A stretch of 64,000 nucleotides of DNA from Berberis thunbergii. Taxonomy: Eukaryota; Streptophyta; Magnoliopsida; Ranunculales; Berberidaceae. Shown in pieces: positions 1 through 11,446 of this stretch. The position numbers and the translations under genes were made by a program. The stretch lies in the NCBI GenBank assembly GCA_003290165.1, contig QNQO01005797.1, positions 310,001 through 374,000 on the forward strand, in the 5' to 3' direction. The notes under the pieces were generated by a model, which did no database searches, was not told the origin of the DNA, and was given only the letters and a program-made list of their open reading frames with translations. The first letter of the stretch is position 1; each line of letters begins with the position of its first letter.

Positions 1-3000
1 TGCTTCCTTGTGAGAGCAGATATGATCTTTTGCAAACGAAGTATTTCATCATCCCGTTCACGCAGTTTCTGTTCCAAGCTTGTGATCTCTTTGATATACT
101 GGTCCAACTCTGTCTTTTGCTTTTTGGCCTCATTGGTGTTTTCATCCTCAAGTGGCCTTTTCTTTGAAGAATCAATTTGGTCAACTGCCAAATCTGGTAC
201 TATCTTGCGAACATAAAGGCTGGCCGATAGCCCTGCATTGACTTCAAATGTAACAAATTTTTGGGGCCTCCCGTATGAGTCCTAGAACAAAACAAACGAA
301 TAGCCAAGTTAGAGAGATATAATGAGATAGTTTCTTGTTACAACATGAGAAATCAAACAAAAAAAGGAACTTGTGTTTCGTGACATTCGAAAAGTAATAA
401 TTAAGACTTTTGTTGACATTGCTCCCCAAAACTAAGAATTAGGACTGTTCGGACACTCTTTCAGTTATGGGTTGGGATCAAGAGCCTTAGCTTTTTTATA
501 CCACTCGTTCTAAAGCATTTGATATAAGTAACACTGGTTATGATACAAGTAGATACTTAGATTTTGACTAACTAAATATTTAGGAATTGTTTCCATTTCT
601 TCTACTCAAATTTTATTTCCGATTCCATCTATCTTTTACACACACTAATAGCAAAAAGTGTGGTATTTTCAACCCCCCATTTGTTGTTTATCTTGTGATC
701 ATCTTATCAAACAAATTTACTAAGTCATATTCATAAAGAACAATGAGGATTGAGGAACCTAAGTAGCAAAAAAGTTGATGGACCTTCATTTATGCTGTTG
801 ATAACGACCCTTACTTTATTTGCTCGCAGCCCATTTTCCTCTCTTCCATTGGTCAGACGTTAAACAATCACGATCAATGAATGACCAACATATAACATGC
901 ATCCATTTTAAAAAAAATTACCCTATGGTGTGTAAATTAGTTCAAGAAAAAAAAAAAATTTGAATGCCTAAATCCTAGCAAGACAGCATTGATGAAAATA
1001 TAGTACAATTTGGATTTCTTGTATCCAGAAAGTGGATTCTCCTCCTCTTCCACGTTATGGGTAGTTAGAGGGAGCACAGGTGATTGCAGAGGTCTAGATC
1101 GTTGGAACAAAATTATCTGGATCATCAAATCATGATCACATGAGCACTTGGATAACTCGAGGGTAAACCACAAGCAGGGAATTTTTGGGAGAAACGTGAC
1201 AAAAACGTGTGATTGGCTTTGTTAAATGTGTTCTTTTAACATTTCAGCCAAGGATTGTGATTACGCTTTTCGAGTTAATTTCGATCTCCTGATTTTAAGA
1301 AATATTATGTGTAAAGAAAAAACGTAAAAATTTCAAGGTTATGAAATGTATGAAAAAAATAAGAAGCAATTAATTAAATCTATTAAACACATTAAATGAA
1401 GCCTAAATACCAAGAAATGAAATCAATATATAATTAGAAAATCAAGGAATGGCTCAAAAATCAATATATAAGTAGAAGAAATTATAACTAGAAAATAGGG
1501 GGTTCAAAAATCAGTAAATAATTTGAAGAAATGACAATTAGAAAAAATCTCGTAATTTATGATTTTTTTCAGAAAAAACCCTTGAAAAAATATAATTTTT
1601 GTATTTTTACAAAATTTTGAAAAAATAATCCAGAAATTTACGAAAAAAACTCAAAATTTTTGATGTAATTAATTATTTCGCCCTTTTTCTTTTCGTAATT
1701 TCAAAAAAACAAAATTTTAGCCAAAATTTGGCAAAATCTCTTTCCTAGATTTCACCAACAGCAGATCGAAAATCAGGGGTGCACTCAAATAAATGAAAAA
1801 GTGCCCTGGTGGTCCTAATCACGAATTGTTGTTATAATTATATTTTTATTATTTATCCCCTTCAATCTTATAATCCTAGTGTCCACATGAGCAACTCGTT
1901 TATGTTTGTTTTCTTTTCCCTTTTGCATCTTTTGATTCTACTTTAATCCACTAGTCAAAAGCACCAGTAGGAGTGCAAGGGCACATTGACAAGCGTCATA
2001 CACAGCAAGTCTATGTTAGTGACATTTCATTCTATTGAAAAAATGAAGAGCAAGGCCACTGGTACATTTTGCAAACATCTCACGAGAAGTTCAGACCTTG
2101 ATCAAAAGAGAATACTGCAGTTTGGCAGTGAAACATTTAAAACTAAACATAAAAAAATTTCATACAAGCATCATACCTCTTCCACTCCGCTTTCTATACT
2201 TTCAAATGCTTCATGTGCCTTGTGTAGGTCCTTGAAAACTAAAGTGACGGAATAATAGTTCCTTGGAGCCTTCGTACTAGGCTGCCCAACAGAGTACCCA
2301 AGTATAATTAGTCAGTGGATCTCATCATAATATGTAAGGAATATCGGAGCTGAAAATGCCGACAGGAATATAGTCGGTGAGTGCATTTGAATAGAGTCCA
2401 GAGGCAACATCTAACCGGTAAACCAAGAGAGCTTTCCAGTTAAATATTAACTCCTACGATTCTAATAACAGATGACTATGCTTTAGGAACTTGAAAGGTC
2501 AATACAATGGTCAACGCTCCCATAATGGACAACCATGATAAATATGAGACCACTGGACCAAAATTTTGTAGAGTAACTTATGTTTCAAATTTGTTGGCAT
2601 GTCTGATGTGTATAGTGTAGTTAATATTCAAAAGTACACCTTCAACATCCCAAATTTATTATACTCTCAAGAAAAGTTATATAGCTAACCTTGAGTTCAA
2701 AAGCGAAGTGCTTGGGAAATATCTTATGCAATGATTCTTTTCGTACACCAACTGGTATTTTGTGAAGAAAAAGTTGTGCTAGATCAGCTTCTGTTTTCTG
2801 TGAATTTGAAGAACATGAGATATTAGCAATGCAGGCCGTTGAATGGTACAAGTGAGAAGCCACTTTAATTCAACTTACACAGCTACTCTGAGAAACGCCA
2901 TTATCATATCCATGCTCGAGCTTGGCAAGAACTAATCTCATTGCAGTTTTTGCATCATCTAGACAATTATGTGGGGCACCTTTTTTCCGGAGTTCATAGC

Positions 3001-6000
3001 CCAAAACACTCTGCAATTATTGAAAAGCATAGAGTCAACTTAAGATATCTAGTTGGTGAAGAGGAAACACATCCAACAACAATTCAAACATGCAACACAT
3101 TGTTTGACATGAACCATGATTCTGTATCACCAATCCATTCCTCAATTACTTTGACCACTATTAGAAATGCTTTATGATGTGCTCCATAAAGGTAACTAGG
3201 CAAGTTCATGATAGAATCATATCAAAAGACATCATCATGAGAAACTAAAGTGATAGTCTTTTGCGAGGGTGATATCCTTATTCCTCATGATATGTGATAA
3301 TAATAGGATATAACGTTATGCCTAACCTCCCACATGATACATCATTCATACAAGGACATGTACCAGTCCAACCACAGGCGACCTGCCAAAACTCACCGAC
3401 AACCTGCCAACCAACGGTTGGACAATTTGAAGAGAAGAGGACTAAATATATTAAACACATGTGTGATGCAAAGAATATGAAGAGCTAATTTGCTCTGGTA
3501 ATCTGGACCAATCTTTTGGGTGAACTTAGGAGGTCTTCAAACGGTCAAAAGCGAGCATGATAAAATATCAGAGGAATAGGGATTACTTCGACTTTATCTC
3601 CCTGTGGAAGATGAATATGGGAGCATGTTTACACATGCTATAATTTGGAGGTTTATGGTAAAAGGATAACCAGCAGATTCTTTAAAAATAGGCAAATTAC
3701 AATATATTGGTTTATAGTTGAAACCAAGATTTTACGGGTTTACTTTGGGGCAACATGAGTTCTCTTAAAGACATCCCATTTTACACGTTCATGTATAGCT
3801 GGAAGGTCATTGTAAAGACATAACTATGATGTATACTTTTGTTTGTTGGAGAGAAAGGGTTTGTGACAACAATGGATTTTAAAAAAAATGGAAATTTATC
3901 CCACTGCTTTACCTGAACACGTGAACTACCCTCTTCTCCAGAAAAATTCAGTAACTCCTTGGATTCCTGGAACGGTCTTACTAACATTGCACAATATGTG
4001 TTTATTAGGATGCAATTCCAAGATAAAGAGCTAGGTCTGAAGTTGAAGTCTATTCTGTCAAGTGGTGAATGACACAAGCAACATAGTTTTTCATCTAACG
4101 ACAAATGAATTGTGGATCTGACTGAAAATACACAGACTAGTTTATTGAGTTTGTGATTCGATACTTGCCTTGCATAAATCTGTTAAGGAAGGTCTTCTGC
4201 GAGTAGGGCCATCCATATACTTGAAGATATAAGATGTATCAATCACCCTCGCATGATCAAGTTTCAGTACTGCAAAACATAAACAAGCACATATATGCCA
4301 CAGATGTTCCTTGGTGCATTAACAACCATCAGGATACTGTTCCTAACATACCTTGTAGATCATGACACAGACCATGCCCAACTAAAACAGTACCATTTCT
4401 CATCAGTTTCCTCATTGATCGCTGCAAAATGTCCCAAATCAGATCAGTACAAGAAACACCAAGAATACACAAATCTAAAAACAGCTCATATTACCTGTAC
4501 ATCTGTCAATGAACAAGCAACTCCTTCTAGATCTTTGGCCAAAATTCCAGTAATCTCAGTTCTGTAGTCAGCAATAACTTTGTCTGGTTTGACACATTCA
4601 TTTAATTTCACCTGAGATATTCCACAAAACATTAACCAGCTTAAGGAAAGAAAACATAATATAAACACACAAGTGTGTTGTACACGTTTACACTGCATAG
4701 ATATAGCATGTGCATGTTGCATAAGATAGTGACCAAGATACCTCCATATTTTGATCCACAGCACAAACTTGGACTACTGCTTCACTACCATCTTCACAAA
4801 GAACCATCTCACAGTCGACAGCAATCATTTTATCTAACTTCTTCGCGATTGAAGGTTCAGGCAGCTTTGTGACTACCCACCCCTGTTCACCAATAAAAAA
4901 AAGTCAACATAAATGAACACTAAAGCGTGTTAAATACAATTATCAAAATTTCATGTTCACAAAGGTAGACAAATTACTCGTCTTGCTAGATATTAATTTG
5001 ATCTCAATATTAAATAACAACCATGATGCATGGTATTTACAAATAATTGGGATATTTTATTTATTTAGAACTTGTAGAATTTTAGGAATTTTACCTGTAA
5101 ATGAGAGTTTGTTTAGTTCGAAGTTTTAGCTTGTATTAGGATTACTATCGTAGAATAAATTGTAGCAAATTGCAATGTGCAAAGAGAATTCATACCAAAC
5201 TAACTCAACCTTATTCAACTCTAAAAGTTCAATTAGATCAAGGGTCTATTTATAGACCAAAATAAGAATCCAACTTGTGAATCAATCAATCAAGACATTC
5301 CCATCCTACTAAAAAAAAGGTCTGAATATCTAGTATACGACTAAAGTGTAAAGTAAACGAACTCTCCTAAAAAAATTAAATTCTTAAATAAACTAATCAC
5401 ATGCACCTGCTGCCATCTGTGTGGTCATGAGTGATAATAACCGAGTGTTGGGTGAACTGCATGCAAGTAATTGTTTGATATGAATTTAAAATTCCAATAG
5501 AGTTTATTTTCCAACAATTAGATGACAATGGAATTATCAAAGATAAACTCCCATACATCTGTTTTCCAACAATTAGATGATGATGGAATTATCAAAGATA
5601 GACTGTAATTGAATTTTACCGAAGGTTTTCATATGAAATAACATTCAAAATTTAAACCCATGGACTGAGCTCCAAATTTCTCAAAGCTTTTGCCTGTAAA
5701 TGATATTATACATTTTCTTTTCTTTTCTTACTAAATAATATTAGAAAATCTTTCAAATGATACTTGCATTGCTTCTTACCTAACAAGAGAACAGAAGATG
5801 GTTAGGCAGGGATCACAAATTTGATACAATAGACTAAAATAATGTTCTGAAAGTCACAAAAAAAAAAAAAAAAAAAAAAACCTGCATGGAAAATCAAACA
5901 ACTTCCCACTAACATATTCATCAAACTTTTGAAGTGCAACTTCATTCATTATCGACACAACAATTCAAAATAGTTTGACTTCTTCAATTTGACACACTCT

Positions 6001-9000
6001 ATTTTGAACAATATAAAGGCAAGCAAGTATGCAAATATAAGAAGCCAATTATACTCAAAATTCAACTGTACAAGAGCATCTCAATCCAATTTTCAAACTA
6101 GCCTTTGGTTTATACTTTATATGGTGCTTTTGTAATTGATTTGCAAATATATTAGCTAATTTTTTTCTATCAACAACAACTAAAAAGAAAAACAGAGCTT
6201 TTGGATGCAATCAACATAAATAGTAACCAGAATCAGACAAGAGACTGATATTTGACCTCATCATGGGACGGGAATGAGTATTCTGATAGATATTGTGGGT
6301 GTTGAAGGGTTAAACGGACCAACTTCTGGATCTGCCACAGTAAATATCAGTATTGGTTAATAAATCCAAAAAGTCGATGAAACTTATACATAATTCAAGA
6401 GTTGGTTCAAAAAAATATCAATAATATACCACCTATTAGAATACAACAAATAGACTACCCGTTAAACAATGACATGATCATGGATTATGGCTGTGAACCA
6501 ACTCTTGAATTACAATAGCTATAACAACTATCATTGACTCAAGCATTTGAAAGGGCATCGGGCAACCCTGAAGACATAAACATAGTTTAAGAAAACATCG
6601 GAGTAAGAATCGGACTCAACTCTCAAGAATTTGCTTATATCTGAAACTCCATATTGTATACTTATTTCACTATGCAACTCTGAAATTGCATACATGAAAC
6701 AACTTTGCACTTGACTCACAGGGTAATGGATATTGAGGTGGATTGCAGTTTGTGCAGTCAAGATCTGGAGACTTGCGCGCACCTTATCCATTGTTGGGGG
6801 TCTAGAAGGTGTGTGTTTCCTAGGTTTGTTCATATTACATTGGGTGTTTCTGGACTCTATAGAGGACTTATTAACAACATGGATTACTCAAAACATGTCT
6901 CAACTAGGAAAGATCTTATGGAAACTTCTTCCATTTGCTTTATTTATGTTGGTCCATGTAGAAAGAATGTAAAAACAAGGTCTTCAACAACGAAGCTTCA
7001 GCGGTCGAAGTGGAACAGTGGAGGCTCTTCTTACCCTTTGGGGTTGGTTGTTTTGTCTCTTCCCACCTCTAAAGGAATTTTCTTTGAATCATTGTATGTT
7101 AATTGGGATAGCATCAAATGTTGTACTCAACATGGTTATTATCAATAAATTTTACCTTAAGAAATTGCATGAAATGGTGGTAAGAATGGACACATTGTCT
7201 ATGCCAAGCTTGATTTGGTATCTAACCAAATTGTATCCGTTTATAGGAAGGGTTATTTATTGAAATGGATGGTATCTCAGAATGCACCGATTCTCCAAAA
7301 ATCCACCGTATCAAGTGTCAAATACACGCCCGACAGGCTCTTGACACGTATTTGACACGTGGTCAACGATCAAAATTTGTTGACTGGTGCCGACTCGTCT
7401 TGGACACATGGTTGCAAATAACTAGTTAGTGGGTGCAAATAACTAGTTAATGGGTGCAAATAGCATCCCATTTTTCTCCTCCCTCGATCCTAAGTCCTTT
7501 TAGCCATAGAATCTTCATCAAAGAAAAGAGGAAGAGAACTCAGAGAGGACGAGATCGATCGATCGACCACATAGAGATCGATCGACCGACTGAGAGAGAA
7601 AAAGTGATCGAGCCAGAGAGAGAGAGAGAGATCGAGGGTGGTCAAGAAGCTCAGGTTGCTTGCTGGACGGAGCTAGAGAGAGAGGGAGCTTGCAGGAAGG
7701 AGACGATGTCGTCCTCATCAGGTACCTTTCTTCTTTCGTTCCTTTTTTTTCTGTGATTTTCTTCTTTGCTTCATTCTCTTGTGTTTTCACATGGAAATGA
7801 GACTCTTCTTTGATTTTTTTTCATGCTTCTTTCATATTTTGATTTCATGAATATGAGACTCTGTCTCTAATCTTTGAGAATGTGTTCTTCCAACACCAGT
7901 AGAATAAAACAATGTTGATTTTCTTCTCTTTTATGCTCTTCCAACACTGGTAGAATACAACAATGAGTATTTTTGTGATTTTCTATTATGCTCTATGTCT
8001 TTGATTTTTTATACTCTTTTATATTGAATGAAGGGAATGTACCAGTTGATCCGCCAGTATGTAGCCGTCTAGCTGGTGAGTTAATTTAATTATCAATTTA
8101 CATCATCAAATTAATGAAATTATGTTGCTTATGCTTTATGAGTATGACTTGACTTTATGATGCATTTGAAATTTTGAATGAATGAATGTTTTATTGACAT
8201 GTTTGGATTGTTCATTATTATTATTTATGTTCATATGAGTTACAAAAAAATATATTAAAAATAAGTTTGACCGTATCGCAAAGTCCTATTTTTTGAAAAT
8301 TGTCGAGTCTCCGTGTCCGACACGACACGCGTATCTGACTCCGTGCATCCTTGAGGGTATCTAATTTCTAATGTTGTCAGTTGAAGAATTTTTTTAAATG
8401 AAAAATAGCTTGTGGTGGGAGTATCAACAAAAGCTAGAAATATTACATCAAGTATTTCTATTTTCTACAATGTTCCCCAATCAAACATACAAGAGGAGTA
8501 ATGTGAGTCTTTGAATATACCCCGTATTCTATTTCGTCGAAAAGTCGGGCCACCTTCAATCTGTTATAACAGAAGAAAACATCCTTGCCACAAAGAATCA
8601 CCTTGGAGAATGTCATGAAAAGAGGTTGTCAAACAGTCAGGACTGGGTTAGTATGCAAGGTCAATTTTACAAAAGTTTTTGATACCACCAGTTGAAGTTT
8701 CATTATGTATATGCTTGAGAGATATGGGTTTAGGACCAAATGAAAGCACGGGATTCTCACTATTTTGAAGACATCTTTCTTCACCATCAATGTGAATGAC
8801 TCTCCTCAAGGTTTCCTCAAAACAATGGGCAGCATTCGTCAAGGAAACTCCCTACCTTGCTATTTTTTCACTTATTCCACAAGGGCTTACTGCCATGATT
8901 ATCAAAGCCAATGTGCAAGGTCTAATTGCTAACTTTCGAGTGAATGAAAATGTTCCTTTCACTGCCTACACTTCAAAATGCCGACGACACGATCACTTCA

Positions 9001-10594
9001 TTGATACTTGCAATCAGCGATGAGTGCCCTTGCAGCTTTCTTTTGTGGTTTCAATTAGTTTATGGCCTAGCTGCCAACTTCAGAAATGGTATATGCCATT
9101 GGTGCAATATCAAACCTTCCCACTTTGCCTCTAATCCGTCTAATCCGGCATGCACAGTTGAAGCATAATTTTGTCTAGGTTATAGCTGCAAGACTAAAAG
9201 AGCTTGGCTGAATGTGGTTGATAGGGTTAGAGAGTGCCTTATTGTGTGGAACGGGAAGTACATTTCAAAGGCAAGCGAAGTCAATTAATGAATAGTACTC
9301 TTGTGGGCACACTGGTAATACCTAATATCTACAACAACAATCTCTATATTGATAGCTAAAGAGCTGGAAATATCTCATTTTCAATGGGATACCTCGACTA
9401 ACCATAAAAAATTATGGTGTGAAATTTGCAAAGGACAAGGGAGGCTTGGGAGTAGAAAATTTAGATTTGCAAATGCAACCTCCTTTTTTATGAGATACAT
9501 ATTACATACAGTAAACTTATAGATTATTATCCTATGAAATGCTCCCATGAAATTTAAGCTATTTTACATAATAGCCAACTCTGTATGTATTGGTTTTTTT
9601 TTATTTTTTTTTTTTATTTTCTTCCAACTTAACAATGTATTAATATTCGAATATTATGTAACTATGTTTCGTGGCTTCGCCGCCTCCTCACCCCCAACAG
9701 CTGCAACAGGGCGTGTGGAGAGCAAAAAATTAGGATTTCTTAATTCCATCATAAAATGATTCCAACTCGACTGCAGATACTGGCACTGAAGAAGCAGTTG
9801 ATGGTTGTGTTTTCAATAGAACACTTGCCTGACATCTAACAAAGATTACACTTTAATGTAGCAAATGGACGTCAAACATGAATACAAATAAAATCAGCAC
9901 AGATGATAAGGACCATGACAAGAAAGTTAAGCAGGCAAATGAAAGCACAATAGTCATACACACTATCTTATTGATCAAAAGGAGCATTTTGAAGTGAAGA
10001 CAGGAGGGGAGATGGGTAATGCATCTTATCCCAAATACTAAAATAAAATGTACCTTTTCAACTGATTCTTCTTTTTCAGATATTTGAGAATACTGTTCCA
10101 CGGCGTTTTTGAGATTGGAATGACACCTCAGTATGTTTCCAAATAACTGCAAGCAGCAGATGTTGATTGCAATAATTGTGTCATACAGAAAAAGAATTAT
10201 TATAAGAAGAAATAAAAAAAGTGGTAATTTCTTGGATAAAGTTACTACCTTGCAATCTTCCTCATTCTTAAATGTCTTAAGAAACGCAACCAAATCTTCA
10301 GCTGACCTCTTTGCAGGATCACTCATACTCTTTCCCAGCTGCTTATCATGAACATTCAGAAACTCCTTCCAGTTCCCCTTTTCGCCCTTCTTTTGTAGCT
10401 TCTGTGTGAGTTTCACCATGGAAACCAAAACCTAGCAAGCAAAAACCTTTGGTTAGAACTTCTCTACTCCTAAATCAAGCAAGAAAGAACGAAAGAGACA
10501 AATAGAGGATTAAAGATACCACCTTCTTATCGGAAGATTCGAGCTTCTCTTCCATTAGTTGTCTACCTATTGATTGAACTAAAGAGGAATCCAT
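1..10594 (-). CDS. SDN3: Small RNA degrading nuclease (SDN3/SDN5-like), 12 exons, 3' end off the left edge
   Basis: A DEDDh 3'-5' exonuclease of the plant SDN family, which shortens mature miRNAs and other short RNAs. Exons read on the minus strand: 10594-10523, 10431-10249, 10146-10054, 6331-6257, 4882-4742, 4611-4495, 4421-4352, 4269-4169, 3010-2879, 2797-2690, 2281-2177 and 281 to beyond 1. All join in phase, giving about 492 residues without a stop. Catalytic residues seen: D164 and E166 (VDCEM), D248 (GHGLCHDLQ), H298 and D303 (HNCLDDA). Residues ~335-420 look like the RRM-type domain of SDN3/SDN5, followed by a C-terminal coiled coil ending ISALTRK at the edge, so only a few residues should be missing. 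The donor of exon 1 could be 10523 or 10520, both in frame. Exon 8 uses a GC donor (AAG|GCAAGT). Intron 3 (6332-10053) is swollen by transposons; introns 8 (3011-4168) and 11 (282-2176) are AT-rich with nothing recognisable. No lesion seen. The SDN3 versus SDN5 label is uncertain. Confidence 0.92.
5500..5605. repeat. Local ~54-bp tandem duplication in SDN intron 3
   Basis: Two adjacent copies share TTTTCCAACAATTAGATGA and GGAATTATCAAAGATA with a few differences. A 22-base A run follows at 5859-5880. Both lie in intron sequence with no coding signal. Confidence 0.6.
6705..7260 (+). pseudogene. L1 LINE relic, zinc-binding C-terminal (zf-RVT) region
   Basis: A degenerate piece of the 3' part of an L1 ORF2, antisense to the host gene and inside SDN intron 3. 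The zf-RVT pattern is visible as CSLCSQDLETCAHLIHCW near 6750-6800. The next frame continues with GKILWKLLPFALFML (about 6910-6950), typical of the segment after zf-RVT, and the homology runs to about 7120 in a third frame. The frame changes make this a dead fragment. It is interrupted downstream by a hAT-like element starting at 7278. Confidence 0.7.
7278..8354 (+). mobile_element. Non-autonomous hAT-like element with short TIRs
   Basis: The ends form imperfect inverted repeats: CAGAATGCACCGATTC on the left, CAAGGATGCACGGAGTC (reverse complement) on the right. GGTATCT flanks both sides (7271-7277 and 8356-8362), 7 bases of an expected 8-bp hAT duplication. Inside are a GA-rich and GATC-rich 5' leader (7500-7700), an ATG at 7706 followed by MSSSSG up to a GT donor, and a second exon-like stretch near 8037-8075 that continues NVPVDPPVCSRLAG and ends at GTGAGT. 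This looks like the first two exons of a hAT/BED transposase gene with the rest deleted. The transposase assignment is inference; the terminal repeats and flanking repeat are seen directly. Confidence 0.55.
8785..9500 (+). pseudogene. L1 LINE relic, reverse transcriptase and following region
   Basis: Frame-shifted reverse-transcriptase remains in SDN intron 3. Around 8860-8940 reads LIPQGLTAMIIKANVQGLI, matching the segment before the catalytic aspartates. At about 8955 another frame reads LQNADDTITSL, which carries the ADD box. Near 9045 a third frame reads FQLVYGLAANFRNGICHWC, the usual FELVSGLKINFxKS segment. Around 9210-9290 comes VVDRVRECLIVWNGKYISKAS. Three or more frames are needed, so it cannot code. 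It lies downstream of the zf-RVT relic rather than upstream, so it is a separate insertion or a rearranged copy. Confidence 0.72.
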
Positions 10595-10661
10595 GGTGAT
10601 TTGTTGAAGAACACTGGCTGAGAGAGAGAAGAAGTAGTGGTAGTAAAGAGAGACTGAACAA

Positions 10662-10675
10662 TACCCTAAACCCTC
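10662..10675 (-). promoter_or_regulatory. Telo-box-like motif upstream of SDN
   Basis: The plus strand reads TACCCTAAACCCTC about 70 bases upstream of the SDN start codon. AAACCCTA-type boxes are common in leaders and promoters of constitutively expressed plant genes. A role here is inference from the motif and its position only. Confidence 0.25.
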
Positions 10676-10847
10676 TTTCTTTCATTTCATTATAACTAAA
10701 GGGTATTATGAGGGTTTCGAAATATTACGAGGGGTGTTTTTGGAAGTGAAATTGTAGTTACCCTAATTTTAATTGATAAGACACTTTTTGTTCTCCCAAG
10801 TAAAATCATCCAATTGGTTTTTTTTAAGATCGAGTTTTTCAACTTTA

Positions 10848-11443
10848 GGTTTCGTTTGGTACACTGCAAAAGAATGCATTTTATAAATTAATATGTAACT
10901 TTACAAGCGCTTGGTAATAATTAAAGAAAATCAAAAATAATTCAAAAAAAGTTATTGTGGTGATGGTGACTACAAATGTGGGCGCTGGTAGTGGTGGCAA
11001 TGACAGTGGTTGTGGTGGTTCGGTGGATATAATGGTGGGTGGATGGTTTTGGTGTCTATGGTGATCGCAGCGGTGATTGTAGTGATTGTGGTGATTATGT
11101 TATAGTGGTGGTGGTGGTGGTTATGTTATGGTGGTTGTGGTGATAGCGACAATGGTTATGGTGAAGGTGGTTATGATATGGTGGTTGAGGTGGTGGTGAT
11201 GGTTGAGGTGATTTTAAAGAGTTGCGAGTAGAATTCAAGTAAGAGGAGGCGATGAGAGTTTTGCAAAGTAATGCGGGAGATTTTGTCTCGCAAAGTTTTG
11301 CAAAATTTTATAACTAAAAGATGTAGAGGTCCTGCATTCAAATTCCAATAATTGTTTTCTGCAAAGTCAATCAAGCACCCAAGTTTATGTAACCATCATA
11401 AACTTTTGCATATGCATTTTTTTACCGTATACCAAGTGTAGCC
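10848..11443. mobile_element. PIF/Harbinger-type MITE with an internal GTGGTGATG minisatellite
   Basis: The left end GGTTTCGTTTGGTACAC and the right end GGCTACACTTGGTATACG (reverse complement) pair as imperfect terminal inverted repeats. AAAAGAATGCAT and AAAAAAATGCAT further in also pair. TTA flanks both sides (10845-10847 and 11444-11446), the target duplication expected of PIF/Harbinger elements. The interior 10950-11215 is a G/T-rich degenerate repeat built from GTGGTGATG and GTGGTTATG units. No transposase is present. The element lies about 250 bases upstream of the SDN start. Confidence 0.75.
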
Positions 11444-11446
11444 TTA

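Noticed and set aside
7454..7790. Overlapping Arg/Glu- and Ser/Leu-rich open frames on both strands
   Set aside because: They arise from GAGA and GATCGATC simple repeats in the leader of the hAT-like element; no family or start context supports coding.
9853..10428. A 191-codon minus-strand frame taken as one ORF
   Set aside because: It is SDN exon 2 followed by read-through of an intron; the GT donor at 10248 and the next in-phase exon at 10146 explain it.
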